Shown here one piece after another: positions 42,471 to 52,575 of a DNA stretch of 64,000 nucleotides. The DNA is from Acidobacteriota bacterium. Lineage in GTDB: Bacteria > Acidobacteriota > Aminicenantia > Aminicenantales > Saccharicenantaceae. The notes under the pieces were generated by a model. That model made no database searches. It had not been told where the DNA came from and worked only from the letters and a program-made list of their open reading frames with translations. A program made the position numbers and the translations under genes. The stretch lies in the NCBI GenBank assembly GCA_028749115.1, contig JAQURD010000003.1, positions 1 to 64,000 of the forward strand, read 5' to 3'. Position 1 is the first letter of the stretch. Each line of letters starts with the position of its first letter.

Positions 42471-44658
42471 GAATCGACCAGGCTTTAAACTTTTCAGGCG
42501 GGTTGTCTGGTTAGCTTTAATCCCTACTATTTTAGTAGTATTTATGGCCGCTCAGGAAACGCCAAGGCAGGAGGCGGCTAAAAGCCAGTCAGCCAGCCTG
42601 CTGGAGCTGCTGGGAATTGAAGTTTCGCCTGAATCCCTTGATTATCTTCAGGACAAAACTCAATTTCAATTGCATACCCTGCTAACCGAGCAGCGACATC
42701 CTAAGACCTGGAATCTAAGCGAAAAAATCAAAACGGATACGGCCGGCAGCCTCCACCTGCTTTTTTCGGTGGATGAGGACATCGTGGCTAAGCTCAATGA
42801 ATTAGCCGCCTCACCGGAAGTCCTCAAGCAACTATCCTCCGAAATTAAAAAGACCATTCTTAGCGGTCATAAGATTTATTTCTATGGCTGCGGGGCTACT
42901 GGCCGGCTGGCCAAACAAATGGAAAGTGCTTTCTGGCGCCCCTTCTGGAATTCTTTGAAGGCAGATAAAAACCTCTGGCCAAGAATCGAAAAATATTTGG
43001 GCCCGGGAATCAGCGAGAAGCTAATAGGGGAAATGACCGGTGGCGACCGGGCTCTGATCTCTTCTCTTGAAGGATTTGAAGACCTGCAGTTAATCGGCCG
43101 CCTCCAGCTAAAAGACCGGGGAATAGAAAAGGGAGATCTGGTTGTGGCCGTGACTGAAGGTGGTGAAACCTCCTCGGTCATCGGGACAATCCTGGCCGCC
43201 CTGGATGATTGGCGTGAGGCACCTGATTATTCAGTAGCGGAGAGCCGGAAGAAGCTCTATTTCGTCTATAATAACCCTGATGATAAATTGCGTCCTTTTG
43301 AAAGAAGCCGGTTAGTAATAGATGAACCGGGCATCACTAAAATCAACCTAACGACCGGCCCCATGGCCATCACCGGTTCGACCAGGATGCAGGCCACCAC
43401 GATTGAAACCTATGTTCTTGGAGTCGCACTGCAAGCCGCGGTTTATGATCTACTGAAGGATTGTCTGGACTTGAAGGAACTGCCGAAGGCTGGCTTTAGT
43501 CATCCTTATTTAATTACTGACAATCTGAAAGCTCTGGCCCCGGTGCTCACCAGGATAAATCAAGCTGTTCCGGCTATTGCTTCCTGGACAGATCTCGAAT
43601 CCAGTACTTACGAGGGCAGGCACTTTTCTACCTATTTCGCTCAAAAGGCCATGATTACTGTTTTTATTGATAGTACGGAGAGGAGCCCAACCTTCAGGCT
43701 CTACCCGCTTGATACAGTTGATCTGCCCAAACGGCGGTGCTGGATCCAGGTCTGGACGTCTGCCGCCAATGGTCGGCAGGCCTGGCTGTCTTTTCTTGGC
43801 CGCCCTTTCCACGGCTTGAGTGAGGATTTCTACCGGCCGGATTTTGAAGAAAAAATAGACGATCCCTATCTCAAGCAGACTGCCCTGGAAAGCCTTAAGA
43901 AGGCCGGTCAGGAGCAGCAGGATTTATATGATTTCTCTTTCTCAGAATTTAATCTTAAAAAAAGAGGACCTCAGCCAGGAGACACAGGCGTAATCGTTAG
44001 TTTAAGCCCCGAGGAAAATTATCTTCTGACCAGTGCTTCCCCTTCCAGCCAATTTGTCCGGCTATTCCTCGACAAAAAGGCTTCAGTCGTAGCTGTGAAT
44101 GTCACTGGCCTCGATGAGAAAAAAATAACTCAAGGCGAGAAGAGAATAAACAATTTTTATCAGATAAAAGATTTAATATCCGGGCAGAAATTCCTTCAGG
44201 TCTGGCTGCCGGTTGATTCGGCCAATGATCCTTTCCAGCTCAGACAGAACATGGCCCTAAAAATGGTTCTTAACGCTCACTCGACAGCCGTCATGGCGAA
44301 ACTTGGCCGGATTGTTGGTAACACCATGACTAATGTCAGCCCGAGTAATTTAAAATTAATCGGCCGGGCCACCTATCTGATTCAGTCCCATGTTAACGAT
44401 TGCTTGAAAAAGCCTGAGTGGATAAAAAAGTACGGACGGCGTGAAGCTATCAGTTATGGTGAGGCCAATGCCGTCTTGTTTGACTCGATCACTTACCTCA
44501 AAGACAAAGAAAATGTGGCCGGCCAGACAGCCGAAGTTGCACTGTCGATTATCCGAGTTCTGGAATCCTTGAGGCAGAAAAGAGGATTGACCAACGATGA
44601 GGCTCTGGCTATTCTTCAGCAACAGGGCCTGGCCAATTATCTAACAGGAATAAACTGA
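42463..44658 (+). CDS. Exported or membrane-anchored two-SIS-domain protein (GCKR/MurQ-like)
   Basis: About 731 residues from the ATG at 42463, chosen for the AAGGA ribosome binding site five bases upstream. Residues 1-34 (KNRPGFKLFRRVVWLALIPT...VVFMAAQ) look like a signal peptide or anchor. The first SIS domain has YFYGCGATGRLAKQMESAFW, MTGGDRALISSLEGFED and GDLVVAVTEGGETSSVIGT, aligning with the GAG/GGE/ASGRT motifs of MurQ and the glucokinase regulator GCKR. The second half contains another SIS-like unit around SPSNLKLIGRATYLIQ. Sugar phosphates are the usual ligands, which makes the N-terminal export signal unexpected. It overlaps the dCMP deaminase gene by eight bases. Function not established. 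Confidence 0.7.
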   Translation: MTKNRPGFKLFRRVVWLALIPTILVVFMAAQETPRQEAAKSQSASLLELLGIEVSPESLDYLQDKTQFQLHTLLTEQRHPKTWNLSEKIKTDTAGSLHLLFSVDEDIVAKLNELAASPEVLKQLSSEIKKTILSGHKIYFYGCGATGRLAKQMESAFWRPFWNSLKADKNLWPRIEKYLGPGISEKLIGEMTGGDRALISSLEGFEDLQLIGRLQLKDRGIEKGDLVVAVTEGGETSSVIGTILAALDDWREAPDYSVAESRKKLYFVYNNPDDKLRPFERSRLVIDEPGITKINLTTGPMAITGSTRMQATTIETYVLGVALQAAVYDLLKDCLDLKELPKAGFSHPYLITDNLKALAPVLTRINQAVPAIASWTDLESSTYEGRHFSTYFAQKAMITVFIDSTERSPTFRLYPLDTVDLPKRRCWIQVWTSAANGRQAWLSFLGRPFHGLSEDFYRPDFEEKIDDPYLKQTALESLKKAGQEQQDLYDFSFSEFNLKKRGPQPGDTGVIVSLSPEENYLLTSASPSSQFVRLFLDKKASVVAVNVTGLDEKKITQGEKRINNFYQIKDLISGQKFLQVWLPVDSANDPFQLRQNMALKMVLNAHSTAVMAKLGRIVGNTMTNVSPSNLKLIGRATYLIQSHVNDCLKKPEWIKKYGRREAISYGEANAVLFDSITYLKDKENVAGQTAEVALSIIRVLESLRQKRGLTNDEALAILQQQGLANYLTGIN

Positions 44659-44667
44659 ACTGGTTTT

Positions 44668-45771
44668 TTAAACCCGCTGGCTGTCAGCCACAAAACATGG
44701 CGGTTGCGGCCGGCTTCTCTTGCGTCTGACCGTCTTCACCTGTGGATAAACAAAAAGTTCACCGGCATAATTTCTGAGGACAACTTTCTCATCTGAAATT
44801 GACTGGACATATTCAGGGATGAGAGGAATTTTACCACCGCCCCCAGGAGCATCAATAACATATTGAGGCACAGCCAGGCCGGAAGTCCAGCCTCTTAAGC
44901 CCTGGTAAATTTCCAGTCCTTTTTCAACTGTCGTCCGGAAGTGATCCGTCCCACGGACGTAATCAGCCTGATAAATATAATATGGCCTGACTCTGACTGT
45001 CAGGAGCTTCTGCATCAGCTTTCTCATCGTCTCAACATTATCATTAACCCCTTTAAGAAGAACAGTCTGATTGCCGAGAGGAATACCGGCATTAGCCAGA
45101 AGGTTAAGTGCCCGGGCTGCTTCCGGTGTAACTTCGTCCGGATGATTGAAATGAACATTCATATAGAGTGGATGATATTTTTTTAGCCTGTCTGCTAATT
45201 TTTCAGTGATTCTCTGCGGGAGATAGCATGGCATCCTTGTTCCAATTCTAATAATCTCGACGTGAGGGATAGACCTGACCTGACTCAGGATGCTTTCCAG
45301 CTTCTCGTCGTTGAGAATCAGCGGGTCGCCGCCAGAAACAATCACATCGCGGACTTCCGGGTGATCCTTTATGTAATTTATCCCATCTTCAATGTAACGC
45401 GGATTAATTTTGGTGATATCACCGACCTTTCTTTTCCTGGTGCAGAACCGGCAGTAAGAAGCACAATTATGGGCTACCAGGAAAAGAACCCGGTCTGGAT
45501 AGCGATGAACAATACTTGGTACTGGTGAATCGAGATCTTCCTCTAAGGGATCATCGTCGCCAGAGTTTTCAGCCAGTTCGGCCAGATCAGGCACGACCTG
45601 CCGGTAAATCGGATCCCCTTTTCTTTTGATTAAATTGGCATAATAAGGAGTAATCTGGATTTTAAAAGCCTGACTTATTTTTCTAACCTCCTCTACATCC
45701 AGGCAGAAATGTTCTGCTATCTCTTCTGGAGTTCTTAAACTATCGCGCAAAAGTTGTTGCCAGTCGTCCAT
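44668..45771 (-). CDS. kamA: KamA-family aminomutase (lysine 2,3-aminomutase-like)
   Basis: A 367-residue radical SAM, PLP-dependent aminomutase. The 4Fe-4S motif is CASYCRFCTRKRKVG. GGDPLILND and RIGTRMPCYLPQRIT follow. VIDAPGGGGKIPLIPEYVQS contains the PLP-lysine region, and VVLRNYAGELFVYPQ closes the protein. The Asp in VIDAPGG and the overall C-terminus fit lysine (or glutamate) 2,3-aminomutase more than EpmB, though the protein is shorter than clostridial KamA (416). Its stop faces that of the SIS gene. A GNAT gene lies 12 bases upstream, a pairing seen in beta-lysine acetylation pathways. Confidence 0.85.
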   Translation of the reverse strand: MDDWQQLLRDSLRTPEEIAEHFCLDVEEVRKISQAFKIQITPYYANLIKRKGDPIYRQVVPDLAELAENSGDDDPLEEDLDSPVPSIVHRYPDRVLFLVAHNCASYCRFCTRKRKVGDITKINPRYIEDGINYIKDHPEVRDVIVSGGDPLILNDEKLESILSQVRSIPHVEIIRIGTRMPCYLPQRITEKLADRLKKYHPLYMNVHFNHPDEVTPEAARALNLLANAGIPLGNQTVLLKGVNDNVETMRKLMQKLLTVRVRPYYIYQADYVRGTDHFRTTVEKGLEIYQGLRGWTSGLAVPQYVIDAPGGGGKIPLIPEYVQSISDEKVVLRNYAGELFVYPQVKTVRRKRSRPQPPCFVADSQRV

Positions 45772-45783
45772 GTTCCCCTTATT

Positions 45784-46266
45784 TCACTCCTTTTCCCTGA
45801 GATGTTTTCCGAAAATAACCCGGTCATCTCCTGGCCGGTAAAAGTCAGGAATATGGGCCATTTCGGCATAACCTAACTTTTGATAAAATTTCCTGGTCGG
45901 CAGGTATTTGGGCTGTGAAGAAGTTTCAATTATAATGAGCCTGCCGTCTTTTTTTCTAACCTCATTTTCCAGATAGTGAACAAGTAGCTGACCATAGCCC
46001 TGGCCCTGAACTTCGGGAGAAACCGCTATCCAGTAAAGATCCCAGGTGCCTTCGGTCAGCGGGGTTGGTCCATAGGTCATATAGCCAACAACCCGGCCAG
46101 CCTCATCCTCTACCACAACAATAAAGTAGTCCTGTTGATCTGGCTGGTTGAGATAAATATCAATCAGCTCCTCGGCCACTTTTATTTCATCCGGAAGAAA
46201 AAAGTGCGTGGCTTTAATCAGCCTGACAACCTGTTCACGGTCAGTGTCTATCATTGGCCGTAGCAT
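45784..46266 (-). CDS. GNAT-family N-acetyltransferase
   Basis: A 160-residue single GNAT domain. It starts with LRPMIDTDREQVVRLI. The acetyl-CoA-binding loop is VSPEVQGQGYGQLLVHYLE (Q/RxxGxG/A), and the C-terminal strand contains TRKFYQKLGYAEMAHIPDFYRPGDDRVIFGKHL, typical of small-molecule amine acetyltransferases. It lies between kamA and two ATP-grasp ligases. Acetylation of beta-lysine or of a ligase product is a reasonable guess; the dedicated beta-lysine acetyltransferase AblB is larger, so direct homology is not claimed. Overlaps the upstream ligase gene by 26 bases. Confidence 0.85.
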   Translation of the reverse strand: MLRPMIDTDREQVVRLIKATHFFLPDEIKVAEELIDIYLNQPDQQDYFIVVVEDEAGRVVGYMTYGPTPLTEGTWDLYWIAVSPEVQGQGYGQLLVHYLENEVRKKDGRLIIIETSSQPKYLPTRKFYQKLGYAEMAHIPDFYRPGDDRVIFGKHLREKE

Positions 46267-47272
46267 CGCTTTCCTTCCTTTTCAAAGCGTTGGTAATCAA
46301 CAGCTTCCAGAAATCAGCATAATTTATGCCGGCTGCCTTAAGTGCCCGGGCATAACCAGCGTCAAGGCTGACATCCGGATTGGGATTCACTTCGAGAATA
46401 AATAATTCACCCCGGTCGTTCATCCTGAAATCTATCCGGGCATAGTCACGGCAGCCCATAATTTTAAAAGCATTAATGGCCAGAGCCTGCAACCTGGCTT
46501 CCAGACCGGCCTCGATCGGCGCCGGGCAAACCGGACAGGTGGTTTGATATAAAAGGTGCTCTGGATACCACTTGGCCTCATAACTGCAAATATGCGGATA
46601 GCCGGCGGGCATGGTAGAAAAGTCTATTTCTGAGACAGGCAGTGGCCTTGGCTCGCCATCATCGAGAATTGCCACGTTAAACTCCCGGCCATCAATGAAT
46701 TCCTCAACAATGGCCGGCTGCTCATATGCCTCAATAACTTTTTTAATCTGCTCGGCCAGAGCCTGCCGATCATAAGCGACAGATTCTGGATGAACACCAA
46801 GGCTGGCATCCTCAGAGTTAGGCTTAATAATCATTGGAAAATGGAGTTCAACAATTTCATCGGCGCAAGTAATCAACTGGCTGGCAGCTACCGGCAGGTT
46901 AAAAGAACTGAGGATCGCTTTGGCCTGATGCTTATCCTGGCAGAGAGCTAAGGTTCTGGCTCCATTACCAGTGAAGGGAATATGCAGAACTTCCATCACG
47001 GCCGCGACATTAGATTCCCAGTGAGGATTGCCGAAAAAACCTTCACATAGATTGATAATCACCTGCACATTGAGTTCCTTAATTTTCCGCAGAAAATTAA
47101 ACATGCTGCGTTGAAGTGGAATCAGAACAGCTTCAACACTCGATTTAATAAGGGTCTCACAGACGATCTCAGCTACTTTAGCAACAGAGTCCTCAGATAC
47201 TTTTTCCCGGCGGTATATAAATGGCTCGTGAGTATTAAAAGCCACCCCGACTTTCAGGTTATCAGCCGCCAT
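46241..47272 (-). CDS. ATP-grasp ligase 1 (D-Ala-D-Ala ligase-like)
   Basis: About 343 residues from the ATG at 47272 (MAADNLKVGVAFN), chosen because a GGGGG site lies just before it and the ORF-track start 13 codons earlier reads as non-family sequence. ATP-grasp motifs are MIIKPNSEDASLGV, VEEFIDGREFNVAIL and the metal/phosphate site ARIDFRMNDRGELFILEVNPNPDVS. It lacks the full substrate motifs of housekeeping Ddl. LCEGFFGNPHWESNVAAVMEVLHIPFTGNG is the family N-terminal helix region. It is a tandem paralogue of the next gene and overlaps it by 11 bases. Peptide-bond formation with an unusual amino acid is inferred. Confidence 0.8.
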   Translation of the reverse strand: MAADNLKVGVAFNTHEPFIYRREKVSEDSVAKVAEIVCETLIKSSVEAVLIPLQRSMFNFLRKIKELNVQVIINLCEGFFGNPHWESNVAAVMEVLHIPFTGNGARTLALCQDKHQAKAILSSFNLPVAASQLITCADEIVELHFPMIIKPNSEDASLGVHPESVAYDRQALAEQIKKVIEAYEQPAIVEEFIDGREFNVAILDDGEPRPLPVSEIDFSTMPAGYPHICSYEAKWYPEHLLYQTTCPVCPAPIEAGLEARLQALAINAFKIMGCRDYARIDFRMNDRGELFILEVNPNPDVSLDAGYARALKAAGINYADFWKLLITNALKRKESDATANDRH

Positions 47273-48380
47273 GGTTGCCCCCAGCACTCCGGGAAAAGCG
47301 GCGAGTCTCATTGTCAGCTATCTTCTGAAGCAAACCATAGCGCCTTGAGGCCTCTTCCACCACTCTATTTATAAGCTGTTCATAAGCATAACCGGCTGCC
47401 CGGGCAGCTTTAGGCAAACAGGAGTTATCCTCGGGCTTAGGCAGAATCCCGGGCAGAGGATTTATCTCAATGATATTTGGCTCACCATTCTCATCCAGTC
47501 TGACATCTATCCTGGCCCAGTCTCTTATCCGGAAGAGCCGGCAGGTTTTAACGATAACCTGTTTTATTTTTTGCTCAAGGTCCGAAGATATATCGGCCGG
47601 ACAGCAGAAGATATCAAGAGGTTTATCAGGTGTGTCCCAGACCCATTTAGCTTCATAGGAATAAATCGGCCTGGCTCCGGCCGGGAGCTGACTGTGGTCT
47701 ATTTCAACAATGGGTAAAATTTCGAGCCGGGGATAATTGCCCAGAACTCCTACCGTGAATTCCCGCCCGCTGAGAAATCTTTCAACAATAGCTGGCTGTT
47801 TATATAATTCTTTTACCTCGTAAATTCTTAGCTTTAACTCCTCAAGGCTAAAAACAACAGAATTATTTTTTATGCCCTTGCTCGAGCCCTCATATAATGG
47901 TTTGACAATACATGGATAGCTCAAGTCAATCGGCAGATCATCTTCTTCGTCCACCACCCAGAAAGCCGGCGTCGGAAGGCCATGGTAAGCCATGATTTCT
48001 TTCGCCCTGGCTTTGTCCAGGCAGAGTCCAAGCGTTAGCGGATCAGAGCCGGTATAAGGAATGTTTAAAATTTCACAAATGGTCGGGACATGAGATTCAC
48101 GATTGGGACCGAATAACCTTTCGGCCATATTAAAAACAAGGTCCGGTTTTTCTTCAAGCAGCTTGATATAGGCTGACTCATCAGCTTCAATCGGAATTAC
48201 CTGGTGATACCTTTCGAGCGCTTGCTCGACGGCTTTGATCGTCTCGTCACTGTCGCCTTCAGCAAGCAAGTCAGGTGGAGGTTCTTCGCCCTCATCCATT
48301 TTTTCATCAAAAAGGCAGGAAGCGAGTGCCCGGGCCATGCCCTGTTTCGAACTGAAAAGTAATGCTAATTTCATTTTCAT
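47262..48380 (-). CDS. ATP-grasp ligase 2 (D-Ala-D-Ala ligase-like)
   Basis: About 372 residues from the ATG at 48380 (MKMKLALLFSSKQG); neither this nor the second ATG six bases later has a clear ribosome binding site. Core motifs are CIVKPLYEGSSKGI, VERFLSGREFTVGVL and ARIDVRLDENGEPNIIEINPLPGILP, the last with the usual metal-binding Glu/Asn and an INPLPG ending as in Ddl. Residues 30-60 carry an acidic, proline-containing insertion (DEGEEPPPDLLAEGDSDE). First gene of the ligase2-ligase1-GNAT-kamA run. An AT-rich region with ATACAAC-type sequence upstream is the likely promoter. Confidence 0.8.
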   Translation of the reverse strand: MKMKLALLFSSKQGMARALASCLFDEKMDEGEEPPPDLLAEGDSDETIKAVEQALERYHQVIPIEADESAYIKLLEEKPDLVFNMAERLFGPNRESHVPTICEILNIPYTGSDPLTLGLCLDKARAKEIMAYHGLPTPAFWVVDEEDDLPIDLSYPCIVKPLYEGSSKGIKNNSVVFSLEELKLRIYEVKELYKQPAIVERFLSGREFTVGVLGNYPRLEILPIVEIDHSQLPAGARPIYSYEAKWVWDTPDKPLDIFCCPADISSDLEQKIKQVIVKTCRLFRIRDWARIDVRLDENGEPNIIEINPLPGILPKPEDNSCLPKAARAAGYAYEQLINRVVEEASRRYGLLQKIADNETRRFSRSAGGNHGG

Positions 48381-48469
48381 TTGTATATATACAACAATTT
48401 TTGTTGATGTCAATAGTTTTTTTCATATTTGTATACTTTTTTTTGTATTTTTATTTGAAAAAGACACTA

Positions 48470-49081
48470 TTAGTGGTGTCTAACGATTTCTTTGACTCTC
48501 ATCAGCTGAATTTGATAGGAACGCTCTATTTCTTCCAGCCTTGAAGAAATAGCATGAATGGTTTCTTTCAGGTTCGGAATTAAAATATATTCAAGCGCAT
48601 TGACTCTTCTTCTGGTTACTTCTATTTCTGCCGTTAGCAGCTCAAGCTTTTTCCAGAGACTGGCATATTCTAAAAGCTTTGGCCAGAGCTGTTTAAAATG
48701 CTTCAGTGCAACTTCCAGTTCACCTTCTGTCCGGATAAAATCATAGTCACCAGGTTGGAGCTGGCCGGTTTCAAATTCGGGCACAGCCAGATTGAGCAGC
48801 CTTCCGGTTTTAACCTTAAGCTGAAGTATTCCATCTTCAATGATTAGTGGCAGTTCAGATTGAGCTTGATTAACCCGCACCATAGCCAGCGACCTGGTAA
48901 TAACTCTAAATTCTTGATCAACTTCTTCTTTAATCCGGTTGAACTGCCTGGCCGCTTCCAGAAAATTCCGCATCAGCTCTTCGAGCTTGTCTTTAAGAAG
49001 TTTATGTCCCCTTTCGGCCAGAGTCAGACGGCGTCTGAGCCTCATCAACTCCATCCGGTTAGGATTAACTTTAAGCTTCAT
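48470..49081 (-). CDS. atpD: V/A-type ATPase subunit D (central stalk)
   Basis: A 203-residue coiled-coil protein beginning KVNPNRMELMRLRRRLTLAERGHKLLKDK, the conserved N-terminal helix of V-ATPase D. The C-terminal helix VTRRRVNALEYILIPNLKETIHAISSRLEE contains the family RRVNALE motif. It forms the rotating shaft inside the A3B3 head. Last gene of the operon, 26 bases after atpB. Confidence 0.95.
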   Translation of the reverse strand: MKLKVNPNRMELMRLRRRLTLAERGHKLLKDKLEELMRNFLEAARQFNRIKEEVDQEFRVITRSLAMVRVNQAQSELPLIIEDGILQLKVKTGRLLNLAVPEFETGQLQPGDYDFIRTEGELEVALKHFKQLWPKLLEYASLWKKLELLTAEIEVTRRRVNALEYILIPNLKETIHAISSRLEEIERSYQIQLMRVKEIVRHH

Positions 49082-49107
49082 CTAAAGCTCCAGTTTCACC
49101 ACTAGTG

Positions 49108-50478
49108 TCAGCTCCGGTAATATTTTTCCAGATATTCAGGCCTGATTCTTTTCAACTCTTTTTCGGGCAGTATCCGCAAGAGCTTCCATCCAATATCAAT
49201 GGTCTCAGTAATTCCTCTGGCTTCCAGTTCTCCCTGCCGGACAAATTCGTTCTCAAAACGGTCTGCAAATTTTAAATAGAGCTGATCGAGATCACTTAGA
49301 GCAGCCTCACCAAGAATCAGGGCCAGCTCTCGAGCTTCTTTCCCCCGGGCATAACAAGCAAATAACTGGTTGAGAACATCAGCATGATCTTCCCTTGTTT
49401 TGTCAGCACCGATACCTTTATCTTTAAGCCTGGATAATGAAGGCAGAACATCAATAGGAGGATAGATTCCACTACGGTGAAGTTCACGGCTGAGGATAAT
49501 CTGACCTTCTGTGATATAACCGGTGAGGTCAGGAATCGGGTGAGTTTTATCATCATCGGGCATGGTTAAAATCGGGATCATGGTAATTGAGCCTTTTTTC
49601 TCTTTAATCCGGCCTGCCCGTTCATACATAGTGGCCAGGTCAGTATAAAGATAACCTGGATAACCGCGGCGGCCCGGAATTTCTTTCCGGGCGGCTGAGA
49701 TTTGCCGCAGGGCTTCAGCATAAAAAGTCATATCAACCAGAATAACCAGAACATGCATATCAAGATCAAAAGCTAAATATTCAGCGCAGGTCAGGGCCAG
49801 GCGCGGGGTGGCGATTCTTTCAATAGCCGGTTCATTGGCCAGATTGAGAAAGAGGACAGCCCTTTCTAAAGCTCCTGTGCGGCGGAAATCTTCAATAAAG
49901 AAGTTAGCCTCTTCAAAGGTGATACCCATAGCGGCAAAGACCACGGCAAATTTTTCTTCCCGGCCAAGGACCTTAGCCTGCCGGGCGATCTGAGCAGCAA
50001 TCTGGGGATGAGGCAAGCCGCTGCCGGAAAAGATGGGCAGCTTCTGACCGCGAACTAAGGGATTCATTCCGTCAATAGCTGAAATACCGGTCTGAATAAA
50101 CTCCGAAGGATAATCGCGCGCTTCGGGGTTGATTGGACTTCCATTAATATCAAGCATCTTTCTGGCGATGATCCGCGGGCCGCCATCACGCGGTTCGCCA
50201 GAACCATCAAAGACCCGTCCGATGATTTCTTCAGAAACAGGCAGCTGCTGCGACCGGCCTAGAAATCTCACCCGGGATCGGTTGACATCCAGCCCAACTG
50301 TTCCTTCAAAAACCTGAACAACAGCCTGATTGGTCGAAATATCGAGGACTGTCCCCCGCCGCCGGTGGCCGGAAGCATCCTCAATTTCTACCAGTTCGTT
50401 GTATTTAACGGCCGAGATTTTTTCAACAATAATCAGCGGGCCAACAATATTGGAAACTGTTAAATATTCTTTCGCCAT
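49108..50478 (-). CDS. atpB: V/A-type ATPase subunit B
   Basis: A 456-residue non-catalytic nucleotide-binding subunit. It has no P-loop; [21 protein letters not shown] stands at the equivalent place. [47 protein letters not shown] and [30 protein letters not shown] are classic blocks. It forms the head with subunit A. Starts five bases after atpA. Confidence 0.96.
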   Translation of the reverse strand: MAKEYLTVSNIVGPLIIVEKISAVKYNELVEIEDASGHRRRGTVLDISTNQAVVQVFEGTVGLDVNRSRVRFLGRSQQLPVSEEIIGRVFDGSGEPRDGGPRIIARKMLDINGSPINPEARDYPSEFIQTGISAIDGMNPLVRGQKLPIFSGSGLPHPQIAAQIARQAKVLGREEKFAVVFAAMGITFEEANFFIEDFRRTGALERAVLFLNLANEPAIERIATPRLALTCAEYLAFDLDMHVLVILVDMTFYAEALRQISAARKEIPGRRGYPGYLYTDLATMYERAGRIKEKKGSITMIPILTMPDDDKTHPIPDLTGYITEGQIILSRELHRSGIYPPIDVLPSLSRLKDKGIGADKTREDHADVLNQLFACYARGKEARELALILGEAALSDLDQLYLKFADRFENEFVRQGELEARGITETIDIGWKLLRILPEKELKRIRPEYLEKYYRS

Positions 50479-50483
50479 GATTT

Positions 50484-52241
50484 CTAACCTCGACTGGAAA
50501 GTTCTTTGAATGAATTGTCAACCTGCTTTTCTACCGCCAGCAGGGCCTGCTCATCCTGAGGTAAATATTTCATTCTGGCCAGTTGCTCGCGGACATCAAG
50601 AGAAACGATATCTTTAAAATCCAGACCTTCATCCAGTGCCTGGCTGGCTTTATTATGAAAATAAAGCAGGTTGCGAAGCATCAAATATTGCTGGCGCAAA
50701 GGAGTATAAGTATCCTGCGGATGGTAAGCATTCTGGTGGAGAAAATCTTCCCGGATAGAGCGGGCCGTTTCAAGAACCAATCTGTCTTTAAAAGACAGAG
50801 ATTCCACTCCAATTAAGCGGGCAATCTCCTGAAGCTCTGACTCCATTTCCAGGATTTTCATAGCTTCCTGGCTGAGATCGATAAAATCTTCAGCCACTTT
50901 CTCGGCCATATATTTTTTAAGCGTATCTCTGTACAGCGAATAGCTCTGCAGCCAGTTGATGGCCGGAAAATGTCGCATATTGGCCAGCTGATCATCCAGA
51001 GCCCAGAAAACCTTAACCACCTTGAGTGTAGCCTGAACGACCGGATCAGACAGGTCACCACCGGGCGGGCTGACCGCGCCAATAACGCTCAGTGCTCCTT
51101 CCCGGTGGTCTGAACCGAGGCAAACAACCTTGCCGGCCCGTTCATAGAACTCGGCCAGACGGCTGGCTAAATAGGCCGGATAACCTTCGTCACCTGGCAT
51201 TTCCTCCATTCGGCCACCGATTTCGCGCAGAGCTTCAGCCCAGCGAGAGGAAGAGTCAGCCATCAGTGCCACTGAATAACCCATATCCCGGAAATACTCG
51301 GCAATGGTAATACCGGTATAGATCGAAGCTTCACGGGCAGCTACCGGCATATTGGAAGTATTAGCAATAATGATTGTCCTCTCCAGTAATGGCCGGCCGG
51401 TGGATGGATCTTTTAGCTCTGGAAAGCTTAACAACAGGTCGGCTACCTCATTGCCTCGCTCACCGCAAGCTACATAAACAATAATCTGGGCATCTGACCA
51501 TTTGGCCAACTGATGCTGAACAACTGTCTTCCCGCTGCCAAAAGGGCCGGGAACACAGGCTGTGCCCCCTTTGGCTAAGGGAAAAAGTGTATCCAGAATA
51601 CGCTGACCGGTAATTAGCGGTTCGACCGGCATCATTCTTTCTTTAACCGGCCTTTGTTTTCTAACCGGCCAGACCTGAAACAGCTTGATTTCAACTTCGG
51701 AACCGGTCTGAGTTTTTATCAGGCAGATCGTCTCATTCACAGTAAATTCCCCACTTTTAATGTCAGTTATTTCACCGTTGGCGCCATCAGGGACAAGAAT
51801 GCGGTGCTGGATAAGCGGGGTTTCCTGGACATGGCCAATGATATCACCGCTAACCACTCTGTCTCCTTTCTTCTTCTGGGGCATGAAATTCCATTTTTTA
51901 TCACGTCTTAAAGCTGGCATTTCAATGCCGCGCCAGACAAAATCACCGTGCTCGCGGCGAATGACATCAAGCGGCCGCTGGATACCGTCATAAATAGAGC
52001 CAAGAAGACCTGGCCCAAGCTCAACCGATAAGGGGCGTTCGGTTAAAGTCACCGGCTCGCCAGGACCGACTCCAGTTGTATCCTCATAAACCTGGATGTA
52101 AGCCAGGTCATTATTCAGTTCAATTATTTCACCGATGAGCCCCTGCTGGCCGACTTTGACCATGTCATACATTTTGGCCCCTAAACAGTCTGAAGCTACG
52201 ACCAGCGGGCCAGCTACTCTGATTATCTTTCCCTGTTTCAT
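50484..52241 (-). CDS. atpA: V/A-type ATPase catalytic subunit A
   Basis: A 585-residue catalytic subunit. Walker A is [13 protein letters not shown], and the protein contains the long bulge domain (about 115-180) that distinguishes A-type from F-type catalytic chains. [27 protein letters not shown] and [16 protein letters not shown] are conserved catalytic-site blocks. Its stop is five bases before atpB, and its start lies one base after the atpF stop. Confidence 0.97.
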   Translation of the reverse strand: MKQGKIIRVAGPLVVASDCLGAKMYDMVKVGQQGLIGEIIELNNDLAYIQVYEDTTGVGPGEPVTLTERPLSVELGPGLLGSIYDGIQRPLDVIRREHGDFVWRGIEMPALRRDKKWNFMPQKKKGDRVVSGDIIGHVQETPLIQHRILVPDGANGEITDIKSGEFTVNETICLIKTQTGSEVEIKLFQVWPVRKQRPVKERMMPVEPLITGQRILDTLFPLAKGGTACVPGPFGSGKTVVQHQLAKWSDAQIIVYVACGERGNEVADLLLSFPELKDPSTGRPLLERTIIIANTSNMPVAAREASIYTGITIAEYFRDMGYSVALMADSSSRWAEALREIGGRMEEMPGDEGYPAYLASRLAEFYERAGKVVCLGSDHREGALSVIGAVSPPGGDLSDPVVQATLKVVKVFWALDDQLANMRHFPAINWLQSYSLYRDTLKKYMAEKVAEDFIDLSQEAMKILEMESELQEIARLIGVESLSFKDRLVLETARSIREDFLHQNAYHPQDTYTPLRQQYLMLRNLLYFHNKASQALDEGLDFKDIVSLDVREQLARMKYLPQDEQALLAVEKQVDNSFKELSSRG

Positions 52242-52242
52242 T

Positions 52243-52575
52243 TTAAGTCCTTTCTCTAAAAAGTGCGTCTGAACCGGTGGCCCGAATCGAAAGTTCCATG
52301 ATAGCCCTGGCCACCGCTTCGGTAGCTCCTCGATAATCAGAAAAACCGAGGCACACGGGCAGAAATTTATGGCTGAGAGCGGAAATTTCCGCCTTTAATG
52401 GTTCAAGCCATTTTTCCTGGATGAGGCAGAGGCTGTACTTTTCCTGAACAATTTGCTCCAGCCTTGCCCTGGCTTCATCCAGGTTGGCCGGTGAATAGAC
52501 TGCCAGGCCAAAAAGACGGAAGAGCTGGCAGAACTCAGCCTCTCCGATCATAGCAATTCTCGCCGGTTCAGACAT
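52243..52575 (-). CDS. atpF: V/A-type ATPase subunit F
   Basis: A 110-residue subunit with RIAMIGEAEFCQLFRLFGLAVYSP, the usual GD/GE..FRL.G start, and the C-terminal helix EAVARAIMELS. It binds subunit D at the bottom of the shaft. Overlaps atpC by eight bases. A little divergent in its middle, so naming rests partly on position. Confidence 0.85.
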   Translation of the reverse strand: MSEPARIAMIGEAEFCQLFRLFGLAVYSPANLDEARARLEQIVQEKYSLCLIQEKWLEPLKAEISALSHKFLPVCLGFSDYRGATEAVARAIMELSIRATGSDALFRERT

